Under the pieces are notes generated by a model. The model saw only the letters and a program-made list of their open reading frames with translations. It was not told the DNA's origin and made no database searches. A stretch of 64,000 bases of DNA, from assembly GCF_031851795.1 (NCBI RefSeq), contig NZ_CP134696.1:5642001-5706000 (forward strand). Direction: 5' to 3'. The position numbers and the translations under genes were made by a program. Positions within the stretch are counted from its first letter, which is position 1. Every line of letters starts with the position of its first letter. The stretch is from Pontibacter sp. G13. GTDB taxonomy: Bacteria > Bacteroidota > Bacteroidia > J057. Below are positions 8,792 through 16,795 of this stretch, in pieces.

Positions 8792-10951
8792 ATGTATCGA
8801 TTTCTGCTGTTTGCCTGTATGACGGGCCTTATGTTGGGAGAGGGTTGCTCCGAAGCTCCGAGACAGGATTATCCTGATGATCAAATTGATTCCGGCTTCC
8901 AGATTCAAGTAGTGGCTCAATCTCCCCAGATCATTGCTCCGGTTGCGATGGATATGGATGAGGAGGGAAGACTTTGGGTCGTGGAGATGCAGAGCTACAT
9001 GACTGACATTGCCGGGAATGAGGAAGAAGCGCCCAATAGCCGGATTGTGATTCTGAGCGATCTGGATGATGATGGAGTATTCGAAGCCCAACAGACGTTT
9101 TTGGATAGTCTCGTCTTGCCGAGGGCGATCTGTCTAGCCTATGGCGGGTTGTTGTATGCCGAAGCGCCCAATCTTTGGTTTGTGGAATTGGAAGGATTGA
9201 AACCCGGAGCACGGACCTTGGTGGACAGTGCCTATGTCCGGGGCGGGAATGTCGAGCATCAACCCAATGCATTGACTTGGCATGTGGACAACTGGATTTA
9301 CAGCGCCAAGTCCAGTGTCCGGTATCGAAGGCTAAATGGACAATGGATCAAGGAGCAGACCGCCTTCCGAGGACAATGGGGCCTCACTGCCGATGCCAAG
9401 GGCCGATTGTTTTACAACAACAACTCGGCGATTCTCCAAGGGGATGCTATGCTTCCCAATGCCGTGGATAGAGAAAGTCCTGCCTACAGACAGTTTTTGG
9501 ACCCTGATCAGATTCACATTTATCCGCTCCATGCCACCAGTGTGAATCGTGGATATGTGGAAGGAACACTCGATGAATTAGGCAGGCTCAAGCGAATGAC
9601 CTCAGCTGCCGGGCCTGTCATCTATCAGGGAAATCATTTCCCTGAGCAGTATCATGGGCATGTATTCACACCAGAACCGGGTGCTAATTTGATCAAACGC
9701 ACACAGTTGGTGGATTCCATGGGGATGCTTATGCTCCAAGAAGTGAATCCCGGCCAAGAGTTCTATGCGACTCGCGACGAGGCTTTTCGCCCGGTGAATC
9801 TCTACAACAGCTTGGATGGAGCCATGTATGTCGTAGATATGCACCGCGGGATCATCCAGCATAGCACCTACATGACGGCATATCTACGAGAGGAAATCCT
9901 GAGAAAGGGTTTGGACGAAATCACGCAGCACGGACAAATCCTCAAGATCACCTATCCGGACAGAAAACTGGATGAGTTCGATTTTTCTTCCCCTGCGGCC
10001 TGCATGGCGGCTTTTTCTCATGATAACGGTCTCGTACGACTCAAAGCCCAACATGTACTGATCAGTGAAAACCAGCAGGCATTGGTACCCCAGCTATGGC
10101 AAATTCTCCTGAATAAGGCGGTCTCTACACATGCTCGTGTGCATGCACTCTGGACTTTGGAAGGGTTGGATGCGCTGGAAACCGATCCCCTTTGGGAGCT
10201 CACCACTTCCGTCCCAGATGAACTATTGGTTCATGTCCTAAGGTGCTTGCAGATTATCCCCGGGAATCCGCCTAGTAATTGGCAGCGCTATTGGGACAGC
10301 ATGATTTCGAGAGGTCAAGTGGACATCGATCGAATGCTCACGGCCGGAGTGGTTTCCTTGCCATTCTCGGAAACTTGGGAGGCGTTGTACAATTCTGAAT
10401 CAGCCCATTTGTCGAATGACAAAATCATCGCCCATACGGTCTTGAGTCGCCAAGGACGACGGGAGCGATTTGCGCAGGATTCGGTATGGCAGGAAACTCA
10501 AGAAGCCATAGCAGAAGCTATCGAGCGGAAGAAGTTGGCCAAGAAGAACCGTGGGAACCACGGATTTCTGGGAAGGGGACTAACGCTATTCCGGACCCAT
10601 TGTGCAACCTGCCACGGGACCGATGGGGGAGGGGTGGAAGGCCTCGCGCCACCGCTTTTGAAGTCAGAATACATTACCGAGTCCAAAGACAGATTGGCGC
10701 TGGTTCTGCTTCATGGTTTGAAGGGACCGATTCATGTGAGAGGTAAGCGATACGAATTTGCTGCGGTGATGCCCGGCTTAGCCACCAATTCGGAGTTCAC
10801 CGATCGCAAAGTGGCAGATCTGGTCGGCTATCTACGAAACACCTTTGGCGATGATCGATCCGGCATGGACCCATCGCGGATCTCTGAACTCCGTGAGGAA
10901 GGGCCTGAATCAGGTGGGATGTTTCGGGAGCATGAGTTGCTGAGTCGCTAA
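8792..10951 (+). CDS. PVC-type membrane-bound dehydrogenase/beta-propeller with C-terminal cytochrome c
   Basis: 719 residues. Short lipoprotein-like leader with Cys at 19 (LMLGEGC, a weak lipobox). Residues about 30-390 match the propeller region of the large DUF7133/PVC-type dehydrogenase proteins (VAMDMDEEGRLWVVEM, then NALTWHVDNWIY), residues about 400-560 are helical repeats (HEAT-like), and residues about 595-700 are a class I cytochrome c with haem motif CATCH (near 606-610) and a likely axial Met in AAVMPGLA. Such proteins often neighbour Gfo/Idh/MocA and DUF1080 genes, so it may take electrons from periplasmic sugar oxidation; that link is inferred. The stop codon abuts a hairpin shared with the opposite strand. 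Confidence 0.82.
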   Translation: MYRFLLFACMTGLMLGEGCSEAPRQDYPDDQIDSGFQIQVVAQSPQIIAPVAMDMDEEGRLWVVEMQSYMTDIAGNEEEAPNSRIVILSDLDDDGVFEAQQTFLDSLVLPRAICLAYGGLLYAEAPNLWFVELEGLKPGARTLVDSAYVRGGNVEHQPNALTWHVDNWIYSAKSSVRYRRLNGQWIKEQTAFRGQWGLTADAKGRLFYNNNSAILQGDAMLPNAVDRESPAYRQFLDPDQIHIYPLHATSVNRGYVEGTLDELGRLKRMTSAAGPVIYQGNHFPEQYHGHVFTPEPGANLIKRTQLVDSMGMLMLQEVNPGQEFYATRDEAFRPVNLYNSLDGAMYVVDMHRGIIQHSTYMTAYLREEILRKGLDEITQHGQILKITYPDRKLDEFDFSSPAACMAAFSHDNGLVRLKAQHVLISENQQALVPQLWQILLNKAVSTHARVHALWTLEGLDALETDPLWELTTSVPDELLVHVLRCLQIIPGNPPSNWQRYWDSMISRGQVDIDRMLTAGVVSLPFSETWEALYNSESAHLSNDKIIAHTVLSRQGRRERFAQDSVWQETQEAIAEAIERKKLAKKNRGNHGFLGRGLTLFRTHCATCHGTDGGGVEGLAPPLLKSEYITESKDRLALVLLHGLKGPIHVRGKRYEFAAVMPGLATNSEFTDRKVADLVGYLRNTFGDDRSGMDPSRISELREEGPESGGMFREHELLSR

Positions 10952-10987
10952 AAAAAATTCCGGAGCGATCCATCTGGAAAGCTCCGG
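10951..10987 (-). terminator. Rho-independent terminator of the minus-strand small-ORF unit
   Basis: Read on the minus strand, CCGGAGC (10987-10981) pairs with GCTCCGG (10966-10960) and is followed by AATTTTTTT. On the plus strand the A-run comes before the hairpin, so orientation is minus; the hairpin may also mark the end of the cytochrome transcript. Confidence 0.75.
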
Positions 10988-11016
10988 GACATTAAGTTAA
11001 ATGCGAATCAAATAAC

Positions 11017-11115
11017 TTATTCCTTATGTTCAGTTTTTCCCAATTCCAACAAGTCTGGATGCTTCTGTAGCAGACTTGGGGGGATGCAGTCGAACAGAAA
11101 TTCTTCGTTTGACAT
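11017..11115 (-). CDS. Small ORF 2 of a cryptic unit (32 residues)
   Basis: ATG at 11115, stop at 11017, product beginning MSNEEFLFDCIPPSLLQKHP and ending in KTEHKE. Amino-acid order (amphipathic, Leu/Glu/Lys rich, single Cys10) and codon use look genuinely coding. A TTG four codons upstream is an alternative start. No clear ribosome site. It lies 71 bp after small ORF 1 and just before a strong minus-strand terminator. No family recognised. Confidence 0.4.
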   Translation of the reverse strand: MSNEEFLFDCIPPSLLQKHPDLLELGKTEHKE

Positions 11116-11186
11116 GAGTGGCGCCAAGCTGGCGGCTTATGCTGGTATGCGCTTTTTCTTGAGTTGGGAAGCTTTGAACATCGGCG

Positions 11187-11342
11187 TCAGTCCAGATTGA
11201 GCCAGCAATTGCACGCACACATTTCAGGTTCCCCTACAAACCCAAATTTCACGTTTGCATGGGCAACATCCAAATCTTTGCCCGGCTCTACCTTTGCATG
11301 GGTCTTGATTTCGAGTGTTGTGTCTGCATGGCTGGAGATCAA
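11187..11342 (-). CDS. Small ORF 1 of a cryptic unit (51 residues, TTG start, Cys-rich end)
   Basis: The frame has no ATG at its start; TTG at 11342 is preceded by AAGAGGAA at a spacing of about ten bases. The product has three His-Ala pairs (HADTTLEIKT, HAKVEPGKDLDVA, HANVKFGFVGEPE) and a terminal Cys cluster MCACNCWLNLD (41-51). Composition is protein-like and codons are normal. A predicted promoter lies 120-150 bp upstream and a terminator downstream of ORF 2. Could be a secreted or modified peptide, or a decayed gene; no modifying enzyme is nearby. No family recognised. Confidence 0.4.
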   Translation of the reverse strand: MISSHADTTLEIKTHAKVEPGKDLDVAHANVKFGFVGEPEMCACNCWLNLD

Positions 11343-11461
11343 AATGGATATTCCTCTTGTTCGAAATGAATCAAGGCCTACCTAGGACCACCTCCTCATT
11401 TTCCAACGGGTCCATCTGATTAGTCTACCGACACTTATCCTACCCCCATACTGGTCTGATA

Positions 11462-11493
11462 CAAAAGTAAAAGGGACTGCCTCGGACTGACAA
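11462..11493 (-). promoter_or_regulatory. Predicted Bacteroidota promoter for the small-ORF unit
   Basis: On the minus strand TTG (11493-11491), a 21-bp spacer, then TACTTTTG (11469-11462), a perfect TAnnTTTG. Transcription would start near 11455, leaving a leader of roughly 110 nt before the TTG start. Confidence 0.55.
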
Positions 11494-11756
11494 TCCCTCT
11501 CCCAAATAGCTAACTTGACACTCAATGAATTTGATGAAATGCTTGAATCAATTTCATTGATGAATACTTGTATTAGATCCTGAATCGTATGGCTAGTGTA
11601 TAGATACTTGCATTCATTCACAGGTGCAGGTTAGCTGATCGACATCTTGGTGAATAATTGATAATCAGGAAAATGAAGGCCTTGAGGGCGTTTTCATGGA
11701 ATTATATCGCCTTGGCTCCTTCCGCTGATATATGTCAAAACTAGGGTCAGTAGGAT
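11494..11756. other. AT-rich intergenic stretch with no recognised gene
   Basis: Between the small-ORF promoter and the LuxR terminator. A 79-residue minus-strand frame (11382-11621) crosses the promoter and has no family features. Nothing else seen. Confidence 0.5.
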
Positions 11757-11786
11757 GAAAAAAAAATACCCCCTGGGGGGTATTTT
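11757..11786 (-). terminator. Terminator of the first PAS-LuxR gene
   Basis: Near-perfect hairpin AAAATACCCCC/GGGGGTATTTT (11763-11773 and 11776-11786); on the minus strand it runs into a T9 tract. It begins about 35 bases after the stop at 11823. Confidence 0.9.
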
Positions 11787-11822
11787 GGCCTGATTGATCA
11801 ACGGGATTTTCGGTAAAAACGA

Positions 11823-12593
11823 TTACAGAAAAAATCCCCGAGACATGATTTTGGCAATTACCTCAGGAAAGTTGTCGCATTGCAGTTTTCTGAGAATGTT
11901 CTTCCTGTGGGTTTTGACGGTCTCTTTGCTGATGAATAATTTCTGTCCGATGGTTTCATTGTCATCTCCCAATGCTACCTGTCGAATGACATCTCGTTCC
12001 CGATTGGTCAAGCCGTCTGTGAGGAGCTTTTGAGAATAGTTCTTGTGAAGCAGGGTCTCGTACTGGCCTGCATCATTCAGTAATCTCACAGTACCTTGAA
12101 TGGGCTGAGGATCGCCTTGACCGTTGAGCATGACATAGCCCATTCCTACGACGGGCTTTCCGTATTGATCCAGATGAATCGGCACTTGATTCTCGATGAT
12201 ATTCACGTACTCACCACTCGCCATACGCATCCGGAAGTTGAAGCGTACATCCACTCGCAAGCGGTTTTCTGGACTCACTTCCTGCATGACGAAGCTGATG
12301 ATATCCGCCAATCCCCCCAACCAAATCTGTACATCGTCTGGATGCACCTGTTGTAGAAAGAAGGGCATTCCCTGTGCCATAAAGTCGGCTCGATCGTGTC
12401 CCGTGAGAATCGTGAAATTCTCGGAGAGATAATCGTACTTCTGCGTGGTCGTGTTGGCGATGGTGAGGAACGTCGAATTGGGAGGCGTCAATTGGTCTGT
12501 CTCCCTGATTCGGTCTAGATGTGTACGGAATGCATCCGTATGCACTTCGAGGTCCGTCTCGAAGATGCGCTGAAATTGAGAGAGAATATCCAT
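11823..12593 (-). CDS. PAS-LuxR transcriptional regulator
   Basis: 256 residues. The N-terminal two thirds (about 40-165) is PAS-like (YDYLSENFTILTGHD, then FFLQQVHPDDV and a GYVML strand). Residues about 193-240 are a LuxR/GerE helix-turn-helix (LTNRERDVIRQVALG, then SKETVKTHRKNILRKL). The DNA-binding end should bind promoters in answer to an unknown ligand or partner sensed by the PAS part. It is a paralogue of the protein at 25057-25872 with the same order of domains. Monocistronic with its own terminator. No receiver domain, so it is not a response regulator. Confidence 0.85.
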   Translation of the reverse strand: MDILSQFQRIFETDLEVHTDAFRTHLDRIRETDQLTPPNSTFLTIANTTTQKYDYLSENFTILTGHDRADFMAQGMPFFLQQVHPDDVQIWLGGLADIISFVMQEVSPENRLRVDVRFNFRMRMASGEYVNIIENQVPIHLDQYGKPVVGMGYVMLNGQGDPQPIQGTVRLLNDAGQYETLLHKNYSQKLLTDGLTNRERDVIRQVALGDDNETIGQKLFISKETVKTHRKNILRKLQCDNFPEVIAKIMSRGFFL

Positions 12594-12713
12594 GAAAATG
12601 TCGATCTATATGTCTGATAGAGGATTTTCTGGGTGTCCCATCATGGTGGCGCATGAAGAAATTGGGTCCATGCTTCTTGCCGGGAAATTGCGGATTTCCA
12701 TAGAAGGGCCTAA

Positions 12714-12745
12714 TTTGTGCCCTGAAAAAAATTTTGTTAAATTTT
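12714..12745 (+). promoter_or_regulatory. Predicted promoter of bcp
   Basis: TTTG (12714-12717), 20-bp spacer, TAAATTTT (12738-12745; 7 of 8 to TAnnTTTG). About 45 bp upstream of the start codon. Confidence 0.5.
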
Positions 12746-12791
12746 TTCTATAAAAAGTTAAACAAAGTAACTTCAAACCTGTTCTATCAGC

Positions 12792-13274
12792 ATGGATATT
12801 CAAACCGGACCAAACTTTTTGCCTGTCGGGTCAGAAGTACCTGATGTAACGGTAGCAGACCAAGCGGGCAACCCTGTGTCTCTCAAGGACTATCGGGGTA
12901 AGAAGATTGTATTGTACTTCTATCCGAAGGACAACACACCTGGCTGTACCAACGAAGCTTGTTCGCTACGCGACGACTATTCGGAGTTGCAGGCGCAGGG
13001 GTTTGAAGTCATCGGTGTGAGTCCCGACAGTGAGACAAAGCACCGCAATTTCATCAACAAATTTTCGCTTCCGTTCACGCTTCTGAGTGATCCTGAGCTC
13101 AAATTGATCAAGGCATTTGGGGCATGGGGGGAAAAGAAAATGTACGGCAAGACTTATGATGGACTACTACGTACGACTTTCCTGATCGATGAAGAAGGAA
13201 AAGTCTCGCACGTCATCAATAAAGTCAAAACCAAGGAGCATGGGCAGCAAATTCTGTCATTGCTCGCTTCTTGA
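12792..13274 (+). CDS. bcp: Thioredoxin-dependent thiol peroxidase (peroxiredoxin Q/Bcp)
   Basis: 160 residues, full length for Bcp. The active-site segment YPKDNTPGCTNEACSLRDDY (45-64, peroxidatic C52) has C57 as resolving cysteine, the C-x4-C layout of atypical 2-Cys Bcp enzymes. The later FTLLSDPE and GLLRTTFLID strands are conserved. It reduces peroxides in the cytoplasm using thioredoxin. Single-gene unit between its own promoter and terminator. Confidence 0.95.
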   Translation: MDIQTGPNFLPVGSEVPDVTVADQAGNPVSLKDYRGKKIVLYFYPKDNTPGCTNEACSLRDDYSELQAQGFEVIGVSPDSETKHRNFINKFSLPFTLLSDPELKLIKAFGAWGEKKMYGKTYDGLLRTTFLIDEEGKVSHVINKVKTKEHGQQILSLLAS

Positions 13275-13313
13275 GTGATAATGAGTTAATCGTAGACGTA
13301 GGTTTTACTGGAA

Positions 13314-13344
13314 CGCAGGATCTTCGGGTCCTGCGTCTTTTTTT
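13314..13344 (+). terminator. Terminator of bcp
   Basis: CGCAGGA (13314-13320) pairs with TCCTGCG (13329-13335), loop TCTTCGGG, then T7 within 13338-13344. Confidence 0.92.
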
Positions 13345-13353
13345 GTGGAATGC

Positions 13354-14061
13354 TTAGAGGAATAGGGGGGAAATACCTTCTGATTGTTGCTTGTGATAGG
13401 TGTCCCAATCAAACTGGAAATAATGCGCTCCCTTCTTGGAGGCGCTTTTATCCTTTTCTTCGAGCTTGATCAATAGCCCCGAATTGATCATGCGTTTGCG
13501 GAAGTTCCATCTATCAAATGGCGTCTGAAATACCGTTTCGTACAAAGCCCTCAATTGCGGAATGGTGAATTTGGGCGGTAGAAGCTGAAATGCCAATGGC
13601 AGGTAACGCGATTTTTGACGAAGTGAATTCAACGCCATGTCCACCATCTCTCGGTGATCGAATACCAGTTCTGGTAGATTATTGAGATCGTGCCAACTCG
13701 CACCATGAGATTCGAGCAGTTCTACATCGTAGTCGTCCTTCCGAATCAGCGCAAAATGAGCAATCGAAATGACTCGCGCTCCTTCATCGCGGTTTACATG
13801 GCCGAAACTGGCCAGTTGCTCCAAGAAAATATCCTTCAGCCCTGTCAATTCGAAAACCACCCGCATGGCAGCGTCCGTCACCCCTTCCTGATGCTGGACA
13901 AATCTCCCCAACAATGACCATTTCCCGGCGCTTGGCTCCACCTTTCGCTTGAACAAGAGGAGCTGGAGGCAGTTGGCTTCATATCCGAAGATGATGCAGT
14001 CTACCGCTACTAAATGTCTGTCTGCCTGCCCGTAATGGGAGTTGGAGAAGGTGGATTCCAT
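13354..14061 (-). CDS. Nudix-related transcriptional regulator (NrtR/AraR type), likely controller of galKT
   Basis: 235 residues from the ATG at 14061; the frame runs on upstream to 14190 but that part crosses the operator and promoter. Residues about 15-145 are a Nudix fold whose box is degenerate (GRFVQHQEG then RVVFELTGL; the usual REUxEE has only one Glu), so hydrolase activity is unlikely. Residues about 155-225 are the winged-helix end of NrtR-like proteins (FTIPQLRALYETVFQTPFDR, then NFRKRMINSG). In Bacteroidota this group includes sugar regulators such as AraR of Bacteroides. Its divergent position to galK-galT over a 48-bp dyad suggests it senses a galactose-derived ligand. Family firm, ligand inferred. 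Confidence 0.87.
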   Translation of the reverse strand: MESTFSNSHYGQADRHLVAVDCIIFGYEANCLQLLLFKRKVEPSAGKWSLLGRFVQHQEGVTDAAMRVVFELTGLKDIFLEQLASFGHVNRDEGARVISIAHFALIRKDDYDVELLESHGASWHDLNNLPELVFDHREMVDMALNSLRQKSRYLPLAFQLLPPKFTIPQLRALYETVFQTPFDRWNFRKRMINSGLLIKLEEKDKSASKKGAHYFQFDWDTYHKQQSEGISPLFL

Positions 14062-14087
14062 ATTCAATCGCTGAGTTTTGGCTAGGA

Positions 14088-14095
14088 CAAAAATA
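14088..14095 (-). promoter_or_regulatory. Predicted -7 element for the Nudix regulator
   Basis: TATTTTTG on the minus strand fits TAnnTTTG exactly; it overlaps the left end of the dyad, which would allow autoregulation. No clear -33 TTG at the usual distance. Confidence 0.4.
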
Positions 14096-14141
14096 AGAGT
14101 AAATTTTGCACTTATTAAAATAAGGCGTAGCTTTACTCTTA
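14094..14141. promoter_or_regulatory. 48-bp dyad operator between the Nudix regulator and galK
   Basis: Two inverted repeats share the same centre (between 14117 and 14118): an outer perfect pair TAAGAGTAAA (14094-14103) / TTTACTCTTA (14132-14141) and an inner pair CTTATT (14111-14116) / AATAAG (14119-14124). Such nested symmetry fits binding of a dimeric or tetrameric regulator. It covers the -7 box of the regulator and both boxes of the predicted galK promoter. Confidence 0.7.
14105..14135 (+). promoter_or_regulatory. Predicted galK-galT promoter inside the dyad
   Basis: TTTG at 14105-14108, 19-bp spacer, TAGCTTTA at 14128-14135 (7 of 8 to TAnnTTTG). Ribosome site AGGAG at 14175-14179, five bases before the galK ATG. 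Confidence 0.5.
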
Positions 14142-14184
14142 ATGATGGATTCTCGAATCCCTCATCCAACAAACAGGAGCTTCT

Positions 14185-15366
14185 ATGCAATCACTCGCCA
14201 CACCTGCTTGGAAATCCAAGGAGGAAGCCTTCCTTGCTCAGTTTGGGACCCATCCCACACATATTACCAGATCCCCCGGCCGAATCAATGTCATCGGGGA
14301 ACACACCGATTACAATTTGGGCTTGTCCCTTCCAGCTGCCATTGACAAGTGTTTTCACTTTCTCGTCAAGCAGACCGGAGATCAGACCACCTTGTATGCC
14401 ATCGACATGAAGGAATCTTGGGAGGTCGGGCAACCGCTTTCTGAGGAATCCGGCCATTGGGCGCATTATTTTCAGGCCATGCATCAATTGGCAGAAGAAG
14501 CCGGATTGAAGCTGGAACCGATCCAATGTGTATTTGGGGGAGATATTCCTGTGGGAGGTGGCCTGAGTTCCTCTGCCGCGCTCTGTTGCGGGTATCTGAT
14601 GACGTTGAACGAACTGTTTGGCTGGAACAAAAGCCGGATGGACATCGCGCTCATGGCTCAGCAGGCAGAGCATCGCGTCGGGATCAAATGCGGACTCTTG
14701 GACCAGATGGCGGTACTCTTCGGCAAAGCGGGAAGAGCGATTGAGCTCAACTTCAAGGACCTTTCCCACCAGAGCTTCAACCTCAATCTGGATGGATACG
14801 CCCTGATGCTGATCGACACCAAAGTGAAGCATTCATTGGTGGACTCTCCCTACAACAAGCGTCGTCAGGCTTGTGAAGACACGGCTGCATTCGTTCGAAA
14901 AACTCATCCATCTGTTGATTCGGTTTCCGATATGACCGTGGAGATGCTCGAAGCTGCCAAGGAGGAAATCACCCCAGAAATGTATCGTTGGTCTCGATTT
15001 ATCCTCAAGGAAAATGCCCGAGTCATAGAAGCCGCAAGTTGCTTTGAACAAGGAGACTTGGTCGGTGCTGGGGCTCGGATGTATGCTACCCATACTGGCT
15101 TGTCCAAAGAATATGAAGTGAGCTGTGAAGAACTGGACATCTTGGTGGATCTCGCCAAGGCGGATGGAAGAGTGTTGGGCGCCCGGATGATGGGTGGAGG
15201 TTTTGGTGGATGTACCATCAACCTCGTGCAGGAAGATGTCAAAGAAGAAGTAGCTCAATTTATCCTCAACGGATACAAGCAAAAAACCGGCGTCGACGGC
15301 GCTGTATATATGATTGCGATCGAGGATGGTGTCACCGTTTCACCCATTGAATCCCTCCCATCATGA
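14185..15366 (+). CDS. galK: Galactokinase
   Basis: 393 residues, usual length. Phosphorylates galactose at C1 with ATP, first step of the Leloir pathway, in the cytoplasm. GHMP kinase landmarks: galactokinase signature GRINVIGEHTDYNLG (32-46), ATP loop PVGGGLSSSAAL (near 122-133) and the C-terminal motif GGGFGGCTINLV (near 337). Its last codon overlaps galT by four bases (ATGA, 15363-15366). Preceded by the dyad operator and a good ribosome site. Induction by a galactose-derived signal is likely. Confidence 0.97.
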   Translation: MQSLATPAWKSKEEAFLAQFGTHPTHITRSPGRINVIGEHTDYNLGLSLPAAIDKCFHFLVKQTGDQTTLYAIDMKESWEVGQPLSEESGHWAHYFQAMHQLAEEAGLKLEPIQCVFGGDIPVGGGLSSSAALCCGYLMTLNELFGWNKSRMDIALMAQQAEHRVGIKCGLLDQMAVLFGKAGRAIELNFKDLSHQSFNLNLDGYALMLIDTKVKHSLVDSPYNKRRQACEDTAAFVRKTHPSVDSVSDMTVEMLEAAKEEITPEMYRWSRFILKENARVIEAASCFEQGDLVGAGARMYATHTGLSKEYEVSCEELDILVDLAKADGRVLGARMMGGGFGGCTINLVQEDVKEEVAQFILNGYKQKTGVDGAVYMIAIEDGVTVSPIESLPS

Positions 15367-16421
15367 ATTTCGACCACCTACAAGATCATCCGCACAAGCG
15401 GCAAAATATTCTGACTGGCGATTGGGTACTCGTATCCCCCCATCGTACCAAAAGACCTTGGCAAGGAAAAGTGGAAAAGCTCGCTGAGGATCAGCGACCC
15501 AGCCATGATCCGAATTGCTATCTCTGCGCTGGTAATACCCGCGCTGGAGGCAAGGTGATGCCGGAGTACACCGGAACCTATGTGTTCACCAATGACTTCT
15601 CCGCATTGCTGAATGACACTCCTGATTTTCAGGGAGACGATGAACTCTTTTCCTTTGAGTCCGAGTCTGGTGAATGCCGTGTCGTGTGCTTTCATCCCAA
15701 CCACGCCTTGACGCTTCCTGAAATGGAAATTTTCAATGTGGAAGAGGTGGTTCGCACTTGGCAAGATCAATATGCCGAACTCGGTGCTAGACCTGAGATC
15801 GGTCATGTGATGATCTTCGAGAACAAAGGTGCCACTATGGGATGTTCCAATCCGCATCCACATGGGCAGATCTGGTCCCAGAAGCGGATGCCACAGGAGG
15901 TTCAGAAAAAGCATGACCGTCAGCAGGCGTACTTCGACAAGCACGGCAGAACGATGTTGTCGGACTATATCTCAAGAGAGTTGGCGGATGGAACTCGGGT
16001 CTTGGAGGAAAATGACCACTTCGTGAGTTTGGTGCCATTTTGGGCACTGTGGCCGTATGAGGTGATGATCATTCCCAAGCGGGCAATGGCTCACATCGGC
16101 ATGATGACCGAGGAGGAAGTCTCTGCCTATGCGGCGATTCTGCATCAGACGACTGTGATTTTGGACAATCTGTTTGAGACCTCCTTTCCATATTCCTCAG
16201 GGATCCACCAAGCTCCTACAGACGGAGCGGAGAACGCGCACTGGCACTGGCACATGAGCTTCTATCCACCGCTCTTGCGCTCCGCTACCGTGAAGAAATT
16301 TATGGTTGGCTATGAAATGTTCGCCAATCCCCAGCGGGATATCACGGCCGAACAGGCTGCCGCCAAATTGAAAAGCCTTCCCAAAGTGCATTACAAGTCC
16401 CTCTCCAAAGTAGGAGAATAG
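15363..16421 (+). CDS. galT: Galactose-1-phosphate uridylyltransferase
   Basis: 352 residues. Transfers UMP between UDP-glucose and galactose 1-phosphate. The active-site HPH lies in GCSNPHPHGQIW (about 160-171), the second His being the uridylylated nucleophile; Cys52 and Cys55 (NCYLCAGN) are the usual zinc pair. Translationally coupled to galK. No galE or galM is adjacent, so epimerase and mutarotase must be elsewhere. A strong terminator follows at 16516. Confidence 0.97.
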   Translation: MNFDHLQDHPHKRQNILTGDWVLVSPHRTKRPWQGKVEKLAEDQRPSHDPNCYLCAGNTRAGGKVMPEYTGTYVFTNDFSALLNDTPDFQGDDELFSFESESGECRVVCFHPNHALTLPEMEIFNVEEVVRTWQDQYAELGARPEIGHVMIFENKGATMGCSNPHPHGQIWSQKRMPQEVQKKHDRQQAYFDKHGRTMLSDYISRELADGTRVLEENDHFVSLVPFWALWPYEVMIIPKRAMAHIGMMTEEEVSAYAAILHQTTVILDNLFETSFPYSSGIHQAPTDGAENAHWHWHMSFYPPLLRSATVKKFMVGYEMFANPQRDITAEQAAAKLKSLPKVHYKSLSKVGE

Positions 16422-16515
16422 GGCATTGCACGGAGGCCTTTTGCTTGATCTATGGTTTCGAAATAATTAAGCAATAGGAACAAGTTTGACCTGTATATAG
16501 ATGATAGCATGTGAG

Positions 16516-16549
16516 CAATGGGCAGCCGAAGGCTGCCCATTGTGTTTTT
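16516..16549 (+). terminator. Terminator of galK-galT
   Basis: Perfect 12-bp stem CAATGGGCAGCC (16516-16527) / GGCTGCCCATTG (16531-16542), loop GAA, then TGTTTTT. Confidence 0.93.
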
Positions 16550-16555
16550 AGGTGG

Positions 16556-16760
16556 ATCTGATCTCGGTGTGCGGATGGTGGGTGCGGCGTGAAGGCTCCG
16601 GAAGGGCCGCCCTTAGGCGGAGTCGCTGATCCGATGGCGGCGATCTATCGCCATCGGATCTGGGACCGAGCGCTAGCGAGCCTGTAGGAGCCTGACCCCC
16701 GGACATTGTTGCTAGGAGGAGGCCCACGATCCCAAACCGGGGGGCACGCCCAAAAAGATC
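16556..16760 (+). repeat. Dispersed GC-rich intergenic repeat, copy 1
   Basis: Non-coding GC-rich block. GGGACCGAGCGCTAGCGAGC (from 16662) recurs almost unchanged at 43526, and GGGGCACGCCCAAA (16741-16754) at 43607-43620. It holds several short palindromes (CCGATGGCGG...CCATCGG at 16631-16657). No ORF on either strand is convincing. The remainder of the 16422-16873 gap holds only the two terminators. Confidence 0.6.
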
Positions 16761-16795
16761 CAAGCGAAATCAGGATTTCCCGCCAGCTATAGCAT

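Noticed and set aside
13354-14190. Longer start for the Nudix regulator (14190)
   Set aside because: It would place coding sequence across the dyad and promoters; the ATG at 14061 gives the normal family start.
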